Assembly (NCBI RefSeq): GCF_000247475.1
Contig: NZ_AHZC01000077.1
Span: forward strand, 1 to 56,220
Origin: Rhizobium sp. PDO1-076
GTDB lineage: Bacteria; Pseudomonadota; Alphaproteobacteria; Rhizobiales; Rhizobiaceae
Reading direction: 5' to 3'
DNA length: 56,220 nt
The notes under the pieces are model-generated. The model was not told the DNA's origin and made no database searches. It was given only the letters and a program-made list of their open reading frames with translations. Position numbers and translations under genes: made by a program. Positions 1 through 8,328 of the stretch are shown here, piece by piece (the first letter of the stretch is position 1; each line of letters starts with the position of its first letter).

Positions 1-490
1 GCCAACCCCTTGCCTTGCGCCGTGGAGACCAGTGCCCAGCCGGCTTCGGGGACATTGCCCAGCGGCGGGGTGATTTCGCGTTGATAGTCGGCAAAGCCGG
101 TATCGCCCAGATATTCGCCGGTCTGGCGATCCTCGACAGCCCAGTAGCCAAAGCCGACAGCTTGCCAATGACCGATGTAGCGCAGCAGTCTTGACCAGGT
201 TTCAGACGGTGCGGATGGCCGGCCGAGAATGAAACGTACAACGGCCTCCTCCGCCCACATGGCAGTCATCGCCGGGAAATCCTCGACCCGATGCGCACGC
301 ATTCGCGTCCGTTCGGTCAGAATTTCCGGTGGCGACTTCAGTGGCTGCGCGACGAGATGCTGAAACAACCGCCTGTTCCTTTCCGCGAGGATGGCTTGCT
401 GCAAGTCGCCCTCAGGTATTGATTCAACACATTGGTAAACTGATTCCGCAAACGGACCGAAGTCCCTGATGCGGAATATTTTTCGCTCAT
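1..490 (-). CDS. GNAT-family N-acetyltransferase (RimJ/RimL-like), C-terminus cut by window edge
   Basis: Reading the minus strand from an ATG at 490 gives about 163 codons running off the window edge. The N-terminal ~55 residues are a helical extension. The acetyltransferase fold then begins with ILTERTRMRAH (~58-68), the usual first strand of RimJ/RimL-type enzymes. Later come GYWAVED and YLGDTGFADY, followed by EAGWALV, which leads into the acetyl-CoA binding region. The start lies 11 bp after the aminotransferase stop, so the two genes are probably co-transcribed. The substrate cannot be told. The family call is firm and the exact start is moderately sure. Confidence 0.75.
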
Positions 491-501
491 TGCCTCAATG
501 A

Positions 502-1695
502 TCAACCAAGCCATCCGGCGAGACGGTCCGTCGCCTCGATCATCTCCGCCATGGTGCCTGCATAAGACAGGCGCAGCGCCAGATGGCCATCGACAGGATC
601 GAAATCCATGCCCGGCGTCGTCGCGACATCGATCTCGGCCAGCATTCGTTTTGCAAAGGCCATGCTGTCATTGGTGTAGCGGGTCGCATCGACATAGGCA
701 TAGAAGGCGCCATCCATCGGCGACAGCAGCGGCAGGCCGAGTTCCGGCAGGCGGCGCAGAAGAAAGTCGCGATTGGCGCGGCAGCTTTCCTTGTAGTGCT
801 CCAGCTCTTCGGTTGCACCCAAGGCGGCGATCGCGGCGATCTGCGACAGTTCGGGCGCGGAGATGTATAGGCTCTGGGCGAGACATTCGATCGGGCGCAC
901 GAGTTCCTCCGGCAGCACCATCCAGCCGATACGCCAGCCGGTCATGCAATAATATTTGGAGAAGGAATTGATCACCACCGCCTGCTTGCCGATGGTGAGG
1001 GCGGATGCTTCTTCGGCGCCATAGGTCAGGCCATGATAGATCTCGTCGGAAATCAGCGCGATGCCATGCCCCTCGCAATAGTCGTAGACCGCCTTGAGCT
1101 GGGCGGCAGAGGTCACCGTTCCGGTCGGATTGGCCGGGCTTGCCAGCAGCACGCCTTTCAGGCGGAGACCGGCGGAAGACTGGGCCTGTTCCAGACTTTC
1201 GGGCGTCAGGGTATAGCCGGTCTCGGCGCTGACCGGCACTTCGATGACAATCAGCCCCAGGGCCGACAGGATGCTCCGATAGGCGGGATAGCCTGGACGG
1301 GCAATGGCGACCGCATCGCCGACATCGAAGAGCGAAAGGAAGGCAAGGTTGAAGCCGGCGGAAGACCCCGTGGTGATCATGATGCGACCGGCATCGACAT
1401 CAATACCGTGGCGATCGCGATAGTCATCGGCCAGACCCTGGCGCAGTGCGGCAAGTCCCAAGGCATCCGTGTAGCCAATTCGACCCGCAACCAGGGCCGC
1501 CTGGGCGGCTGCCAGCGCGGCCCTGGGTGCGGGATGCCCGGGCTGGCCGACCGCCATGGAGATGACCGGCTTGCCGGCCTGGCGACGTCTTGTGGCCTCC
1601 GCGAGGATATCCATGGCATGAAAAGGCTCGACTGCGCTGCGTTTTGAAATGGAAAGCACGGAATGGACGCTCCTGTCATAGAATGCGCCTGACAT
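502..1695 (-). CDS. Class I/II PLP-dependent aminotransferase
   Basis: This is a fold-type I aminotransferase of the AspC/ArAT group, 397 residues from the ATG at 1695. Eight more in-frame residues up to 1719 are possible, but family members usually begin shortly before the conserved PFHAMDILAEA segment. Visible motifs are SPANPTG (~186-192), DEIYHG (~217-222) and NSFSKYYCMTGWR, whose lysine (~247) should form the Schiff base with PLP. A C-terminal arginine in LALRLSYAG would bind the substrate carboxylate. The amino-acid substrate cannot be inferred. It is divergent from the DsbA-like gene and precedes the cut GNAT gene. Confidence 0.85.
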   Translation of the reverse strand: MSGAFYDRSVHSVLSISKRSAVEPFHAMDILAEATRRRQAGKPVISMAVGQPGHPAPRAALAAAQAALVAGRIGYTDALGLAALRQGLADDYRDRHGIDVDAGRIMITTGSSAGFNLAFLSLFDVGDAVAIARPGYPAYRSILSALGLIVIEVPVSAETGYTLTPESLEQAQSSAGLRLKGVLLASPANPTGTVTSAAQLKAVYDYCEGHGIALISDEIYHGLTYGAEEASALTIGKQAVVINSFSKYYCMTGWRIGWMVLPEELVRPIECLAQSLYISAPELSQIAAIAALGATEELEHYKESCRANRDFLLRRLPELGLPLLSPMDGAFYAYVDATRYTNDSMAFAKRMLAEIDVATTPGMDFDPVDGHLALRLSYAGTMAEMIEATDRLAGWLG

Positions 1696-1851
1696 TTGCC
1701 GCAAAGCTGCGGCCTTCACAATGGCGAGAGGGACAAAGGGCCGGCAATTTTGCGATTTCGCTTGCCTGAGGCAAGGGTTAGGTTACCGATGCCACCGCCC
1801 GATATCGCCTGGGCCGATTGCCGGCTGGCAGAATTCAAGACGAGGAAAGAC

Positions 1852-2613
1852 ATGGCTCTGAATTTCAAGACGATCGCCGCCACGGCACTGGTTCTCCTTC
1901 CGGCCATGCTGCCCATGCCTGCCAGCGCGCTCGACGAGACGCAGAAAAAGGAAATCGGCGAATTCGTCCGTGAATACCTGATCGAAAATCCGGAGATCAT
2001 GCTGGACGTGCAGGATGCGCTGCAGAAGAAGCAGGAAGAGGCGCGGCTGAAGAAGGCCTCCTCGGCCGTTGCCGACCACAAGGACGCGCTGTTCTCGTCG
2101 GAACATGACATCGCCATCGGCAACCCGAAGGGCGATGTGACGCTGGTCGAGTTCTTCGACTACAATTGCGGCTATTGCCGCCGTGCGCATGACGACATGA
2201 GCGCACTGCTGGAGAAGGACAAGAACATCCGCTTCGTTTTGAAGGAGTTCCCGATCCTCGGACCGGAATCGGTTGCGGCCCACAAGGTATCCGATGCGGT
2301 GCGGAAGCTTTCGCCGGAAAAATATCCGGACTTTTTCCACGCGATGATGACATCGGACGGCCGCGCCTCGGAAGAGAGCGCCATTGCGATCGCCGTCGGT
2401 CTCGGCCTGACTGAAGAGGCCCTGCGTGCCAAGATGAAGGACAGCCCGAACGATGCTTCGGTGCAGGAGGCCTATCAGCTGGCAACCAGCCTCGGCATTA
2501 CCGGAACTCCGTCCTATATCCTCGGGAACGAAGCCGTTTTCGGCGCCGTCGGCTCCGAAGCCCTCGAAGCCAAGGTCGCCAATATGCGCTCCTGCGGCAA
2601 GGCGACCTGCTGA
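1852..2613 (+). CDS. Periplasmic DsbA-family thiol:disulfide oxidoreductase
   Basis: The product is a 253-residue exported thioredoxin-fold protein. The frame stays open upstream to 1696, but the ATG at 1852 follows a good GAGGAAAG site and begins a clear signal peptide, with a hydrophobic core LVLLPAMLPM and a cleavage-like ASA-LDE. An ~80-residue charged helical segment (~30-75, EIMLDVQDALQKKQEE) precedes the fold, as in ScsC/Com1-like proteins. The redox motif is CGYC (C106, C109) in FFDYNCGYCRR, and the cis-proline loop is GTPSY. It probably oxidises or isomerises envelope proteins. No DsbB-like partner is visible nearby. Confidence 0.88.
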   Translation: MALNFKTIAATALVLLPAMLPMPASALDETQKKEIGEFVREYLIENPEIMLDVQDALQKKQEEARLKKASSAVADHKDALFSSEHDIAIGNPKGDVTLVEFFDYNCGYCRRAHDDMSALLEKDKNIRFVLKEFPILGPESVAAHKVSDAVRKLSPEKYPDFFHAMMTSDGRASEESAIAIAVGLGLTEEALRAKMKDSPNDASVQEAYQLATSLGITGTPSYILGNEAVFGAVGSEALEAKVANMRSCGKATC

Positions 2614-2761
2614 GACCGCAAGCCCTCGGCTCGGGGACAACCGTTCCTGCCTTAACCCTAGTGGCATTTTCCGGGGAAGGTCCTTCGCTATTGTGGCAAA
2701 GGGCTTTCCCTGCAGGGCCGCGCGGTCTATAGGAGGCGGTTGAAAACCGACGGAACTGTAG
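2614..2761 (+). promoter_or_regulatory. Leader/promoter region before aroQ-accBC
   Basis: The 148 bp gap between the DsbA-like gene and aroQ probably holds the promoter of aroQ-accB-accC(-aat). A good ribosome binding site (AGGAGGCGG) lies 17-25 bp before the aroQ ATG, slightly far. I see no convincing terminator for the upstream gene and no strong -35/-10 match. Confidence 0.35.
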
Positions 2762-3199
2762 ATGACAAAGACCATTTTTGTTCTGAATGGCCCCAACCTG
2801 AATGCCCTCGGCAAGCGGGAACCGGGGATCTATGGCGGCAAGACACTCGCCGACATCGAGGCGGACTGCAAGGCAGCCGGCCTGGAACTCGGGCTTGAGG
2901 TGGACTTCCGCCAGTCGAACCATGAAGGCGTATTGATCGACTGGCTGCACGAGGCCGGCGAAAAGGCAGCTGGCGTTGCCTTCAATGCAGGCGCCTATAC
3001 GCATACGTCCGTTGGCCTGCATGACGCGATCCGCGCCATCCCGGTGCCGGTGATCGAAGTGCATATCTCGAACGTGCATGCACGCGAGGAATTCCGCCAC
3101 AAATCGATGATAGCGCCCGCCGTCAAAGGGGTTATCTGCGGTTTTGGACCCTTAAGTTACATCCTGGCGCTGCAGGCGCTGAAAAACATCACGCAATAA
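2762..3199 (+). CDS. aroQ: 3-dehydroquinate dehydratase, type II
   Basis: AroQ dehydrates 3-dehydroquinate to 3-dehydroshikimate in the shikimate pathway and forms a cytoplasmic dodecamer. The 145-residue length is normal for type II enzymes. The diagnostic motifs are present: FVLNGPNLN at the N-terminus, GIYGG with the catalytic tyrosine, RQSNHEG, NAGAYTHTSV and EVHISNVHAREEFRHKS with the catalytic histidine. It opens the conserved alphaproteobacterial aroQ-accB-accC cluster, with 21 bp before accB. Confidence 0.97.
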   Translation: MTKTIFVLNGPNLNALGKREPGIYGGKTLADIEADCKAAGLELGLEVDFRQSNHEGVLIDWLHEAGEKAAGVAFNAGAYTHTSVGLHDAIRAIPVPVIEVHISNVHAREEFRHKSMIAPAVKGVICGFGPLSYILALQALKNITQ

Positions 3200-3220
3200 C
3201 AAGAATACAGGACATCATCC

Positions 3221-3688
3221 ATGGCTGAGAAGAAATCGGGTATCGATCAGGCGCTGATCCGTGATCTGGCGAACATCCTCAACGAAACGGATCTGACCGA
3301 GATTGAAGTCGAGCAGGACGACCTGCGCATCCGCGTTTCGCGCAACGGCACACAGGTCATGATGCCGCAGATGCAGGCCTATGCCCAGCCGGTTGCTGCC
3401 GCACCGGCGGCGGTTGCTGCTGCTGCTGCTCCGGTTGCTGCTGCGCGCGACCTGTCCAAGGCCCTGACCGCACCGATGGTCGGCACCGTCTATCTGTCGC
3501 CTGCTCCGGGTGCACGCGCCTTCGTCGAAGTGGGTGCGACCGTCAAGGAAGGCCAGACACTCCTGATCATCGAAGCGATGAAGACGATGAACCAGATCCC
3601 GGCCCCGCGTTCGGGCAAGGTTGTCGAAATCCTGGTCGAAGACGGCAGCCCGGTAGAATACGGCGAGCCGCTCGTCGTCATCGAGTAA
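3221..3688 (+). CDS. accB: Acetyl-CoA carboxylase biotin carboxyl carrier protein
   Basis: AccB carries the biotin that shuttles CO2 from biotin carboxylase to the carboxyltransferase in malonyl-CoA synthesis. It has 155 residues. An N-terminal helical region (1-45) is followed by an Ala/Pro/Val-rich flexible linker (~52-76) and the biotinyl domain (~80-155). The biotinylation motif is EAMKTMN with K121, and PAPRSGKV follows. It sits directly before accC. Its modifying enzyme, biotin protein ligase, is encoded in this window at 52128-52895. Confidence 0.97.
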   Translation: MAEKKSGIDQALIRDLANILNETDLTEIEVEQDDLRIRVSRNGTQVMMPQMQAYAQPVAAAPAAVAAAAAPVAAARDLSKALTAPMVGTVYLSPAPGARAFVEVGATVKEGQTLLIIEAMKTMNQIPAPRSGKVVEILVEDGSPVEYGEPLVVIE

Positions 3689-3692
3689 GCCG

Positions 3693-5045
3693 ATGACCGC
3701 TATTTCAAAGATCCTCATCGCCAATCGCGGCGAAATCGCCCTGCGCGTGCTGCGCGCCTGCAAGGAACTCGGCATCGCCACCGTTGCCGTGCATTCCACC
3801 GCTGACGCCAATGCCATGCATGTGCGCCTGGCCGACGAAAGCGTGTGCATCGGCCCGCCGCCGTCGCGCGACAGCTATCTCAACATCCATCAGATCGTCG
3901 CCGCCTGCGAAATCACCGGCGCCGACGCAGTGCATCCGGGCTACGGCTTCCTGTCGGAAAATGCCAAGTTTGCCGATATCCTCGACGCCCACGGCATCAC
4001 CTTCATCGGACCGACCGCGGAACACATCCGCCTGATGGGTGACAAGATCACGGCGAAAAAGACCGCCGTCGAGCTCGGAATTCCCGTCGTTCCGGGTTCG
4101 GATGGCGAAGTCCTGCCGGAAAACGCGCTGGAAATCGCCCGCCAGATCGGCTTCCCGGTTCTGATCAAGGCAACCGCCGGTGGCGGCGGCCGCGGCATGA
4201 AGGTCGCCAAGACCGAAGAAGAGCTGGAAGAGGCCGTTTCGACGGCACGATCCGAGGCCCTGGCTGCCTTCGGCAACGACGCCGTCTACATGGAAAAATA
4301 CCTCGGCAAGCCGCGCCATATCGAAGTGCAGGTGGTCGGTGACGGCGCCGGCAATGCGATCCATCTCGGTGAACGCGACTGCTCTTTGCAGCGCCGCCAC
4401 CAGAAGGTCTGGGAAGAAGCCAATTCCCCTGCCCTCAATGTCGAGCAGCGGATGAAGATCGGCCAGATCTGCGCCGATGCGATGAAGAAGATGAAGTACC
4501 GGGGCGCCGGCACGATCGAATTCCTCTACGAAAACGGCGAGTTCTTCTTCATCGAGATGAACACCCGCCTGCAGGTCGAGCATCCGATCACCGAAGCGAT
4601 CACCGGCATCGACCTCGTACATGAGCAGATCCGCGTCGCATCGGGCGCCGGTCTCTCGGTCACACAGGACCAGGTGGTCTTCTCGGGACACGCCATCGAA
4701 TGCCGCATCAATGCCGAGGATCCGCGCACCTTCGTACCGTCGCCCGGCACGATCACGCATTTCCATGCACCGGGTGGCCTCGGCGTGCGCGTCGACAGTG
4801 GCGTCTATGCCGGCTACAAGATCCCGCCTTATTATGACAGCCTGATCGGCAAGCTGATCGTGCATGGACGCACCCGCGTCGAATGCATGATGCGCCTGCG
4901 CCGCGTGCTCGACGAATTCGTCGTCGACGGGATCAAGACGACATTGCCGCTGTTCCAGGACCTCGTGTCCAACCAGGACATCGCCAATGGCGACTACGAC
5001 ATCCACTGGCTGGAAAACTATCTGGCCGAAACATCGGCCACATAA
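3693..5045 (+). CDS. accC: Acetyl-CoA carboxylase biotin carboxylase subunit
   Basis: AccC carboxylates AccB-bound biotin with ATP and bicarbonate. Its 450 residues match the family. The order is the N-terminal biotin carboxylase domain ([17 protein letters not shown] at ~7-23), the ATP-grasp domain with K159 followed by the glycine-rich [11 protein letters not shown] loop, the catalytic region [12 protein letters not shown], and the C-terminal domain with ECRINAEDP. It starts 4 bp after the accB stop, so translation is probably coupled. The aat start follows 4 bp after its stop. Confidence 0.98.
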   Translation: MTAISKILIANRGEIALRVLRACKELGIATVAVHSTADANAMHVRLADESVCIGPPPSRDSYLNIHQIVAACEITGADAVHPGYGFLSENAKFADILDAHGITFIGPTAEHIRLMGDKITAKKTAVELGIPVVPGSDGEVLPENALEIARQIGFPVLIKATAGGGGRGMKVAKTEEELEEAVSTARSEALAAFGNDAVYMEKYLGKPRHIEVQVVGDGAGNAIHLGERDCSLQRRHQKVWEEANSPALNVEQRMKIGQICADAMKKMKYRGAGTIEFLYENGEFFFIEMNTRLQVEHPITEAITGIDLVHEQIRVASGAGLSVTQDQVVFSGHAIECRINAEDPRTFVPSPGTITHFHAPGGLGVRVDSGVYAGYKIPPYYDSLIGKLIVHGRTRVECMMRLRRVLDEFVVDGIKTTLPLFQDLVSNQDIANGDYDIHWLENYLAETSAT

Positions 5046-5049
5046 CCAC

Positions 5050-5664
5050 ATGGCTGGGCGGCGCAGCAGGGACCAAGGGATAACACCGGAGCTCCTGCTG
5101 CGCGCCTATTCCATCGGGCTTTTCCCGATGTCGGATTCGGCCGACGACCCCGAACTGTTCTGGGTCGAACCCGATATCCGCGGCATCCTGCCGCTGGATG
5201 ATTTCCACATTTCCAAAAGTCTCGCCAAGGCGATCCGCCAGAAACCATTCGACATCCGTTTCGACACGATGTTCGACGCGGTGGTGGCCAAATGCGCCGA
5301 AGCGGCGGACGACCGTCCCAGCACCTGGATCAACCAGCAGATCCGCGATCTCTACGGCGCTCTGCACAGGCTCGGCCATGCCCACAGCGTCGAGGCGTGG
5401 GAGGGCGACGAACTGGTCGGCGGGCTTTACGGGGTGTCTTTGGGATCGGCGTTTTTCGGCGAGAGCATGTTTTCGAGGCGCACCAATGCGTCGAAGATTT
5501 GTCTCGTCTATCTGGTGGAGCGGCTGAGAGAACGCGGGTTCACGCTGCTCGACACGCAGTTCACCACCGAGCATTTGAAGACGTTCGGGGCTGTGGATAT
5601 TCCCAAGGCTGCGTATGGGGTGTTGCTGGAGCGGGCGATGGAGAGTGGGGCTGTTGGGTTTTAG
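5050..5664 (+). CDS. aat: Leucyl/phenylalanyl-tRNA-protein transferase
   Basis: Aat adds Leu or Phe from aminoacyl-tRNA to proteins with N-terminal Arg or Lys, marking them for ClpS-ClpAP (N-end rule). The ATG at 5050 gives 204 residues, the normal length. The open frame extends upstream into accC, but the family begins near [18 protein letters not shown]. Other family motifs are [54 protein letters not shown] and [16 protein letters not shown]. It is the last gene of the aroQ-accBC-aat run. After it gene order becomes less usual, with the ParB-like gene and VOC gene before the DUF2155 gene. Confidence 0.96.
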   Translation: MAGRRSRDQGITPELLLRAYSIGLFPMSDSADDPELFWVEPDIRGILPLDDFHISKSLAKAIRQKPFDIRFDTMFDAVVAKCAEAADDRPSTWINQQIRDLYGALHRLGHAHSVEAWEGDELVGGLYGVSLGSAFFGESMFSRRTNASKICLVYLVERLRERGFTLLDTQFTTEHLKTFGAVDIPKAAYGVLLERAMESGAVGF

Positions 5665-5756
5665 GGGGGTGTGGGGCCTCCGATCGCAAGATAATCTCAA
5701 TTACTGATTGACCATTATACTGCACCATGCTCGTTTTCTGCGGTGGAGGAGAATGC

Positions 5757-7058
5757 ATGGCGTACAGAAAGCTACCTTTGGCATCGTTAATCGTAAACCC
5801 CGCGAACGATCGACATGGTGAACTTGAGAACGAAACCGCGGCAATAGCGCAACTCTTTGCTTCTCATGAGCAGCATATGCGGAGTCTTGCCAAAGATATC
5901 GTCGCAAAAGGGGAGATCTTCGAGCCCCCGCTCGTGTTTCCATCAGGTGACAAGTACATTGTGGCAGACGGAAATCGCCGTACAACCTGCCTAAAGCTTC
6001 TCGCAGCGCCCCGCCGCGCGCCAACAGTCGAACTCCAGAAGTTTTTCGCAGACTGTCGTGCGGAATGGACAGGCCCCTTTCCCGACAAGATTGAATGCCA
6101 AGTCGAAAGCGACCGAGACCGCGTAGACGACATTCTTTACCGGCGACACACGGGTGTACAAGGCGGCATTGGCCAAAGCACTTGGAACGATAGGATGAAG
6201 ACCAATTTCATCGATCGTACCGGCAGAGGTGGGAGCCTCAACGTAGCGGACGAGATTGAGAAGCGACTTAGGGAGGCTAAACTACTTCCTGAGCGGAAGA
6301 TCCCGCGCTCGAACCTTAACCGCCTGCTATCTGCCGAGCCCCTACGAAATCGATTGGGTATCTCAGTCAGCAAGGGCAAGCTTGAAATAGTCCGCGATGA
6401 GGCGGAAACACTGTTGGCATTACAGCGGGTTGCTAACGACCTCGCGAGTCGCGCTGTAACACTGGACAACATCTGGGATACGAATTCAAAGGTAGTATAT
6501 CTGGACTCTCTTGAGGTCGAAGGGGTGTTGCCGAGGGCTAAGCAAACGTCAAAGGCCGTGACGCAAGCTACAACCGAGGTGTCCCCTCCCCTTCGAGAAC
6601 CGGCACCTCCGCGCCCTCGGGCCTGGCCGCATCTAATCCCAGATGTTGCTTACGAGGTAACCTGGCAGGGGCACCTTCATCGCCATCGCGCCGTTTGGGA
6701 AGAATTACAATACAAGTTGGACATGAACGAGACACCCAATGCGGTGTCTGTGTTACTACGCGTACTATTAGAACTCTCGATCGACAACTACATAAAGCGA
6801 CGTCAGGTGAGTGACGTATCCGCCAATGACAAGCTCGGAATTAAAGTCACTAAAGTAGCTGACGATCTCTACCAAACAGGAAAAATAGACAAAAAATACG
6901 TTGGTGCAATCAGCAAACTAAAACAAAATGAGGATGTAGTCTCCTTGGACACTCTAAATCGATACGTCCACTCGCCGAATTTCAGTGTCTCTCCTGATCA
7001 CTTGAAGATGCTGTGGGAGACGCTATCGGAACTTATCGTTCTATGCCTGCGGGCTTAG
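5757..7058 (+). CDS. Orphan ParB/sulfiredoxin-fold N-terminal domain protein of unknown function
   Basis: The product is 433 residues from the ATG at 5757, which follows GGAGGAG at good spacing. The earlier ATG at 5727 lacks such a site. Residues ~1-85 look like a ParB/Srx-type domain: an LPLASLIVNPANDR start, a helix, PPLVFPSGDKYIVADGNRRTT with the GNRR nucleotide-binding loop, and a helix. The middle (~90-260) is helical and charged. A Pro-rich linker (PPLREPAPPRPRAWP, ~285) leads to a helical C-terminal domain ending LNRYVHSPNF and LWETLSELIVLCL. It is not a chromosomal ParB: there is no ParA partner, and the ParA-contact and CENP-N-like order is not visible. Lower GC and rarer codons than its neighbours suggest transfer. 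Function is unknown; phage defence or DNA modification are only guesses. Confidence 0.75.
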   Translation: MAYRKLPLASLIVNPANDRHGELENETAAIAQLFASHEQHMRSLAKDIVAKGEIFEPPLVFPSGDKYIVADGNRRTTCLKLLAAPRRAPTVELQKFFADCRAEWTGPFPDKIECQVESDRDRVDDILYRRHTGVQGGIGQSTWNDRMKTNFIDRTGRGGSLNVADEIEKRLREAKLLPERKIPRSNLNRLLSAEPLRNRLGISVSKGKLEIVRDEAETLLALQRVANDLASRAVTLDNIWDTNSKVVYLDSLEVEGVLPRAKQTSKAVTQATTEVSPPLREPAPPRPRAWPHLIPDVAYEVTWQGHLHRHRAVWEELQYKLDMNETPNAVSVLLRVLLELSIDNYIKRRQVSDVSANDKLGIKVTKVADDLYQTGKIDKKYVGAISKLKQNEDVVSLDTLNRYVHSPNFSVSPDHLKMLWETLSELIVLCLRA

Positions 7059-7128
7059 AAAATATGTACATAAACCTATTGGGTTAGACTTTTTGGCGAC
7101 GGCTGTAACTCTGTGCGAGTCTATCACC

Positions 7129-7608
7129 TCACCCCCGCCTCGCCGCCTCAATCTTCGCCACGTCAATCTTCCCCATCTCCATCATCGCTTCAAAAGCCCG
7201 CTTCGCCTCGTCTCCGCCGGCCGACAGGGCTTCCATCAGGGTTCGGGGCGTGATCTGCCAGTTGATTGCCCATTTGTCCTTGCACCAGCCGCAGGCGCTT
7301 TCCTGGCCGCCATTGCCGACGATGGCGTTCCAGTAGCGATCGGTTTCTTCCTGGTCGTCGGTGGCGATCTGGAAGGAAAAGGCTTCCGAATGTTTGAAGG
7401 TGGGGCCGCCGTTGATGCCCATGCAGGGGATGCCGGCGACGGTGAAATCGACGGTCAGGACATCGCCGGCCTTGCCGGAGGGAAAGTCGGCTGGTGCGCG
7501 GATGACGGCCTTGACTTGGCTGTCGGGGAAGACCGTCGCGTAGAAGCGGGCGGCAACTTCGGCGTCCTTGTCGTACCAGATGCAGATGGTGTTCTTCGGC
7601 ATTGCCAT
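7129..7608 (-). CDS. VOC-family protein (PhnB / 3-demethylubiquinone methyltransferase-like domain)
   Basis: The gene encodes 159 residues from the ATG at 7608, preceded by GGAGGAAAG. Longer in-frame starts lack a good site. The protein is a glyoxalase-fold protein of the PhnB-like group, with NTICIWYDKDAEVAARFYATVFPDS at the start, CMGINGGPTFKHSEAFSF in the middle and CGWCKDKWAINWQITPRTL near the end. Such proteins are common and of uncertain function despite the methyltransferase name of the family. It converges with the ParB-like gene. Confidence 0.85.
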   Translation of the reverse strand: MAMPKNTICIWYDKDAEVAARFYATVFPDSQVKAVIRAPADFPSGKAGDVLTVDFTVAGIPCMGINGGPTFKHSEAFSFQIATDDQEETDRYWNAIVGNGGQESACGWCKDKWAINWQITPRTLMEALSAGGDEAKRAFEAMMEMGKIDVAKIEAARRG

Positions 7609-7699
7609 GGTCTTTCCTCCTCGGATGCGGACATCCCTGCATTGCACGCCTGCGGGGCGGTTGCGTCAAGGGGGCATGGTTCGGAGCGGGACAAAGGCC

Positions 7700-7852
7700 A
7701 GAAGCCCCCACTGGCCTGCCGGCCATCTTCCCCACAAGGGGGGAGAGGACGAGCGGATGCCGCTCATTCCTAGCGGATGAGTTCCCGTTCGACCCAGGCG
7801 CGGAGGTCGCGGCCGGTTTAAGCTCTCCCCTTTGTGGGGAGGGTTTGGGAGG
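7700..7852. repeat. Rhizobial palindromic intergenic repeat (RIME-like)
   Basis: Between the VOC gene and the 79-residue gene lies a long imperfect inverted repeat. The left arm is CTTCCCCACAAGGGG (7727-7741, continuing GGGAGAG) and the right arm is CTCTCCCCTTTGTGGGGAGG (7823-7842). The left arm is preceded by GGCCTGCCGGCCATC. A smaller hairpin, CCGCT/AGCGG, lies between the arms. This design matches the Rhizobium-specific intergenic mosaic elements (RIME) and related repeats known between genes of Rhizobiaceae. The family assignment is by appearance only. Confidence 0.6.
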
Positions 7853-7878
7853 GGCATCTTGGCGTCCCCGAAGACGCG

Positions 7879-8118
7879 TCAGTTGGTCGTCAAATCCGCC
7901 GTCTCGCCGAAGGCGATGATCAGCTTGGGGCTGGTCATGTCGCCGCTTTCCTCGTCGACCTGGATCGAATAGGCGGCGACGCCGAGGTGGCGGGCGGACA
8001 TGGCAGTGGCGATCTTTTCGGCGGAGGCGGCGCTCGAGGCCTGGCGCATCTCGCCCGGCACGACATTGCCGCGGTTCTTCTTGAAGGGAAGGACGATGAA
8101 TTTTTCGGAGAGGGACAT
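7879..8118 (-). CDS. Small conserved-looking hypothetical protein, 79 aa
   Basis: The ATG at 8118 has CAGGAG 10 bp upstream and gives MSLSEKFIVLPFKKNRG at the start. The sequence is soluble and mixed alpha/beta in look, with a helical SAASAEKIATAM segment and a C-terminal strand SPKLIIAFGE. I do not recognise a named family. Codon use and GC fit the neighbours, and the longer in-frame start at 8172 lacks a clear ribosome binding site. It stands alone between the repeat element and the DUF2155 gene. Confidence 0.65.
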   Translation of the reverse strand: MSLSEKFIVLPFKKNRGNVVPGEMRQASSAASAEKIATAMSARHLGVAAYSIQVDEESGDMTSPKLIIAFGETADLTTN

Positions 8119-8254
8119 GGTGGGAGAACTCCTGTTCGTTCTCTTCCTGTTCTCTATTGCCGGGGATGTCAATCGCTAAGCGTTGACGGAGGCACTGCCG
8201 CTTGCCTGAGCATTTCGGGAGGCGGACATATGGCGCATATCGCGGCGGCGGATG

Positions 8255-8300
8255 AAACAGCGCCTCCGGCCTGCCGGCTATCTCTGCCCGACACGGGGTG
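8255..8300. repeat. Possible degenerate copy of the intergenic repeat
   Basis: The segment around 8264-8296 contains GGCCTGCCGGCTATCTC followed by TGCCCGACACGG. It resembles GGCCTGCCGGCCATCTTC at 7713-7730 of the palindromic repeat. It lies in a gene-free stretch of 210 bp, in which I see nothing else. This is a weak, eye-based match. Confidence 0.3.
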
Positions 8301-8328
8301 CGGATGCCGAGAAAGAAGACTGCGGCCT

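Noticed and set aside
3705..5051. 448-codon minus-strand frame antisense to accC
   Set aside because: It is a shadow of accC caused by high GC in third positions. Its composition is rich in Asp, Ala and Gly without any domain.
5757..7058. Reading the ParB-like gene as a plasmid partition gene or mobile-element marker
   Set aside because: No parA, parS-like repeats, integrase, replication gene or flanking direct repeats were found by eye.
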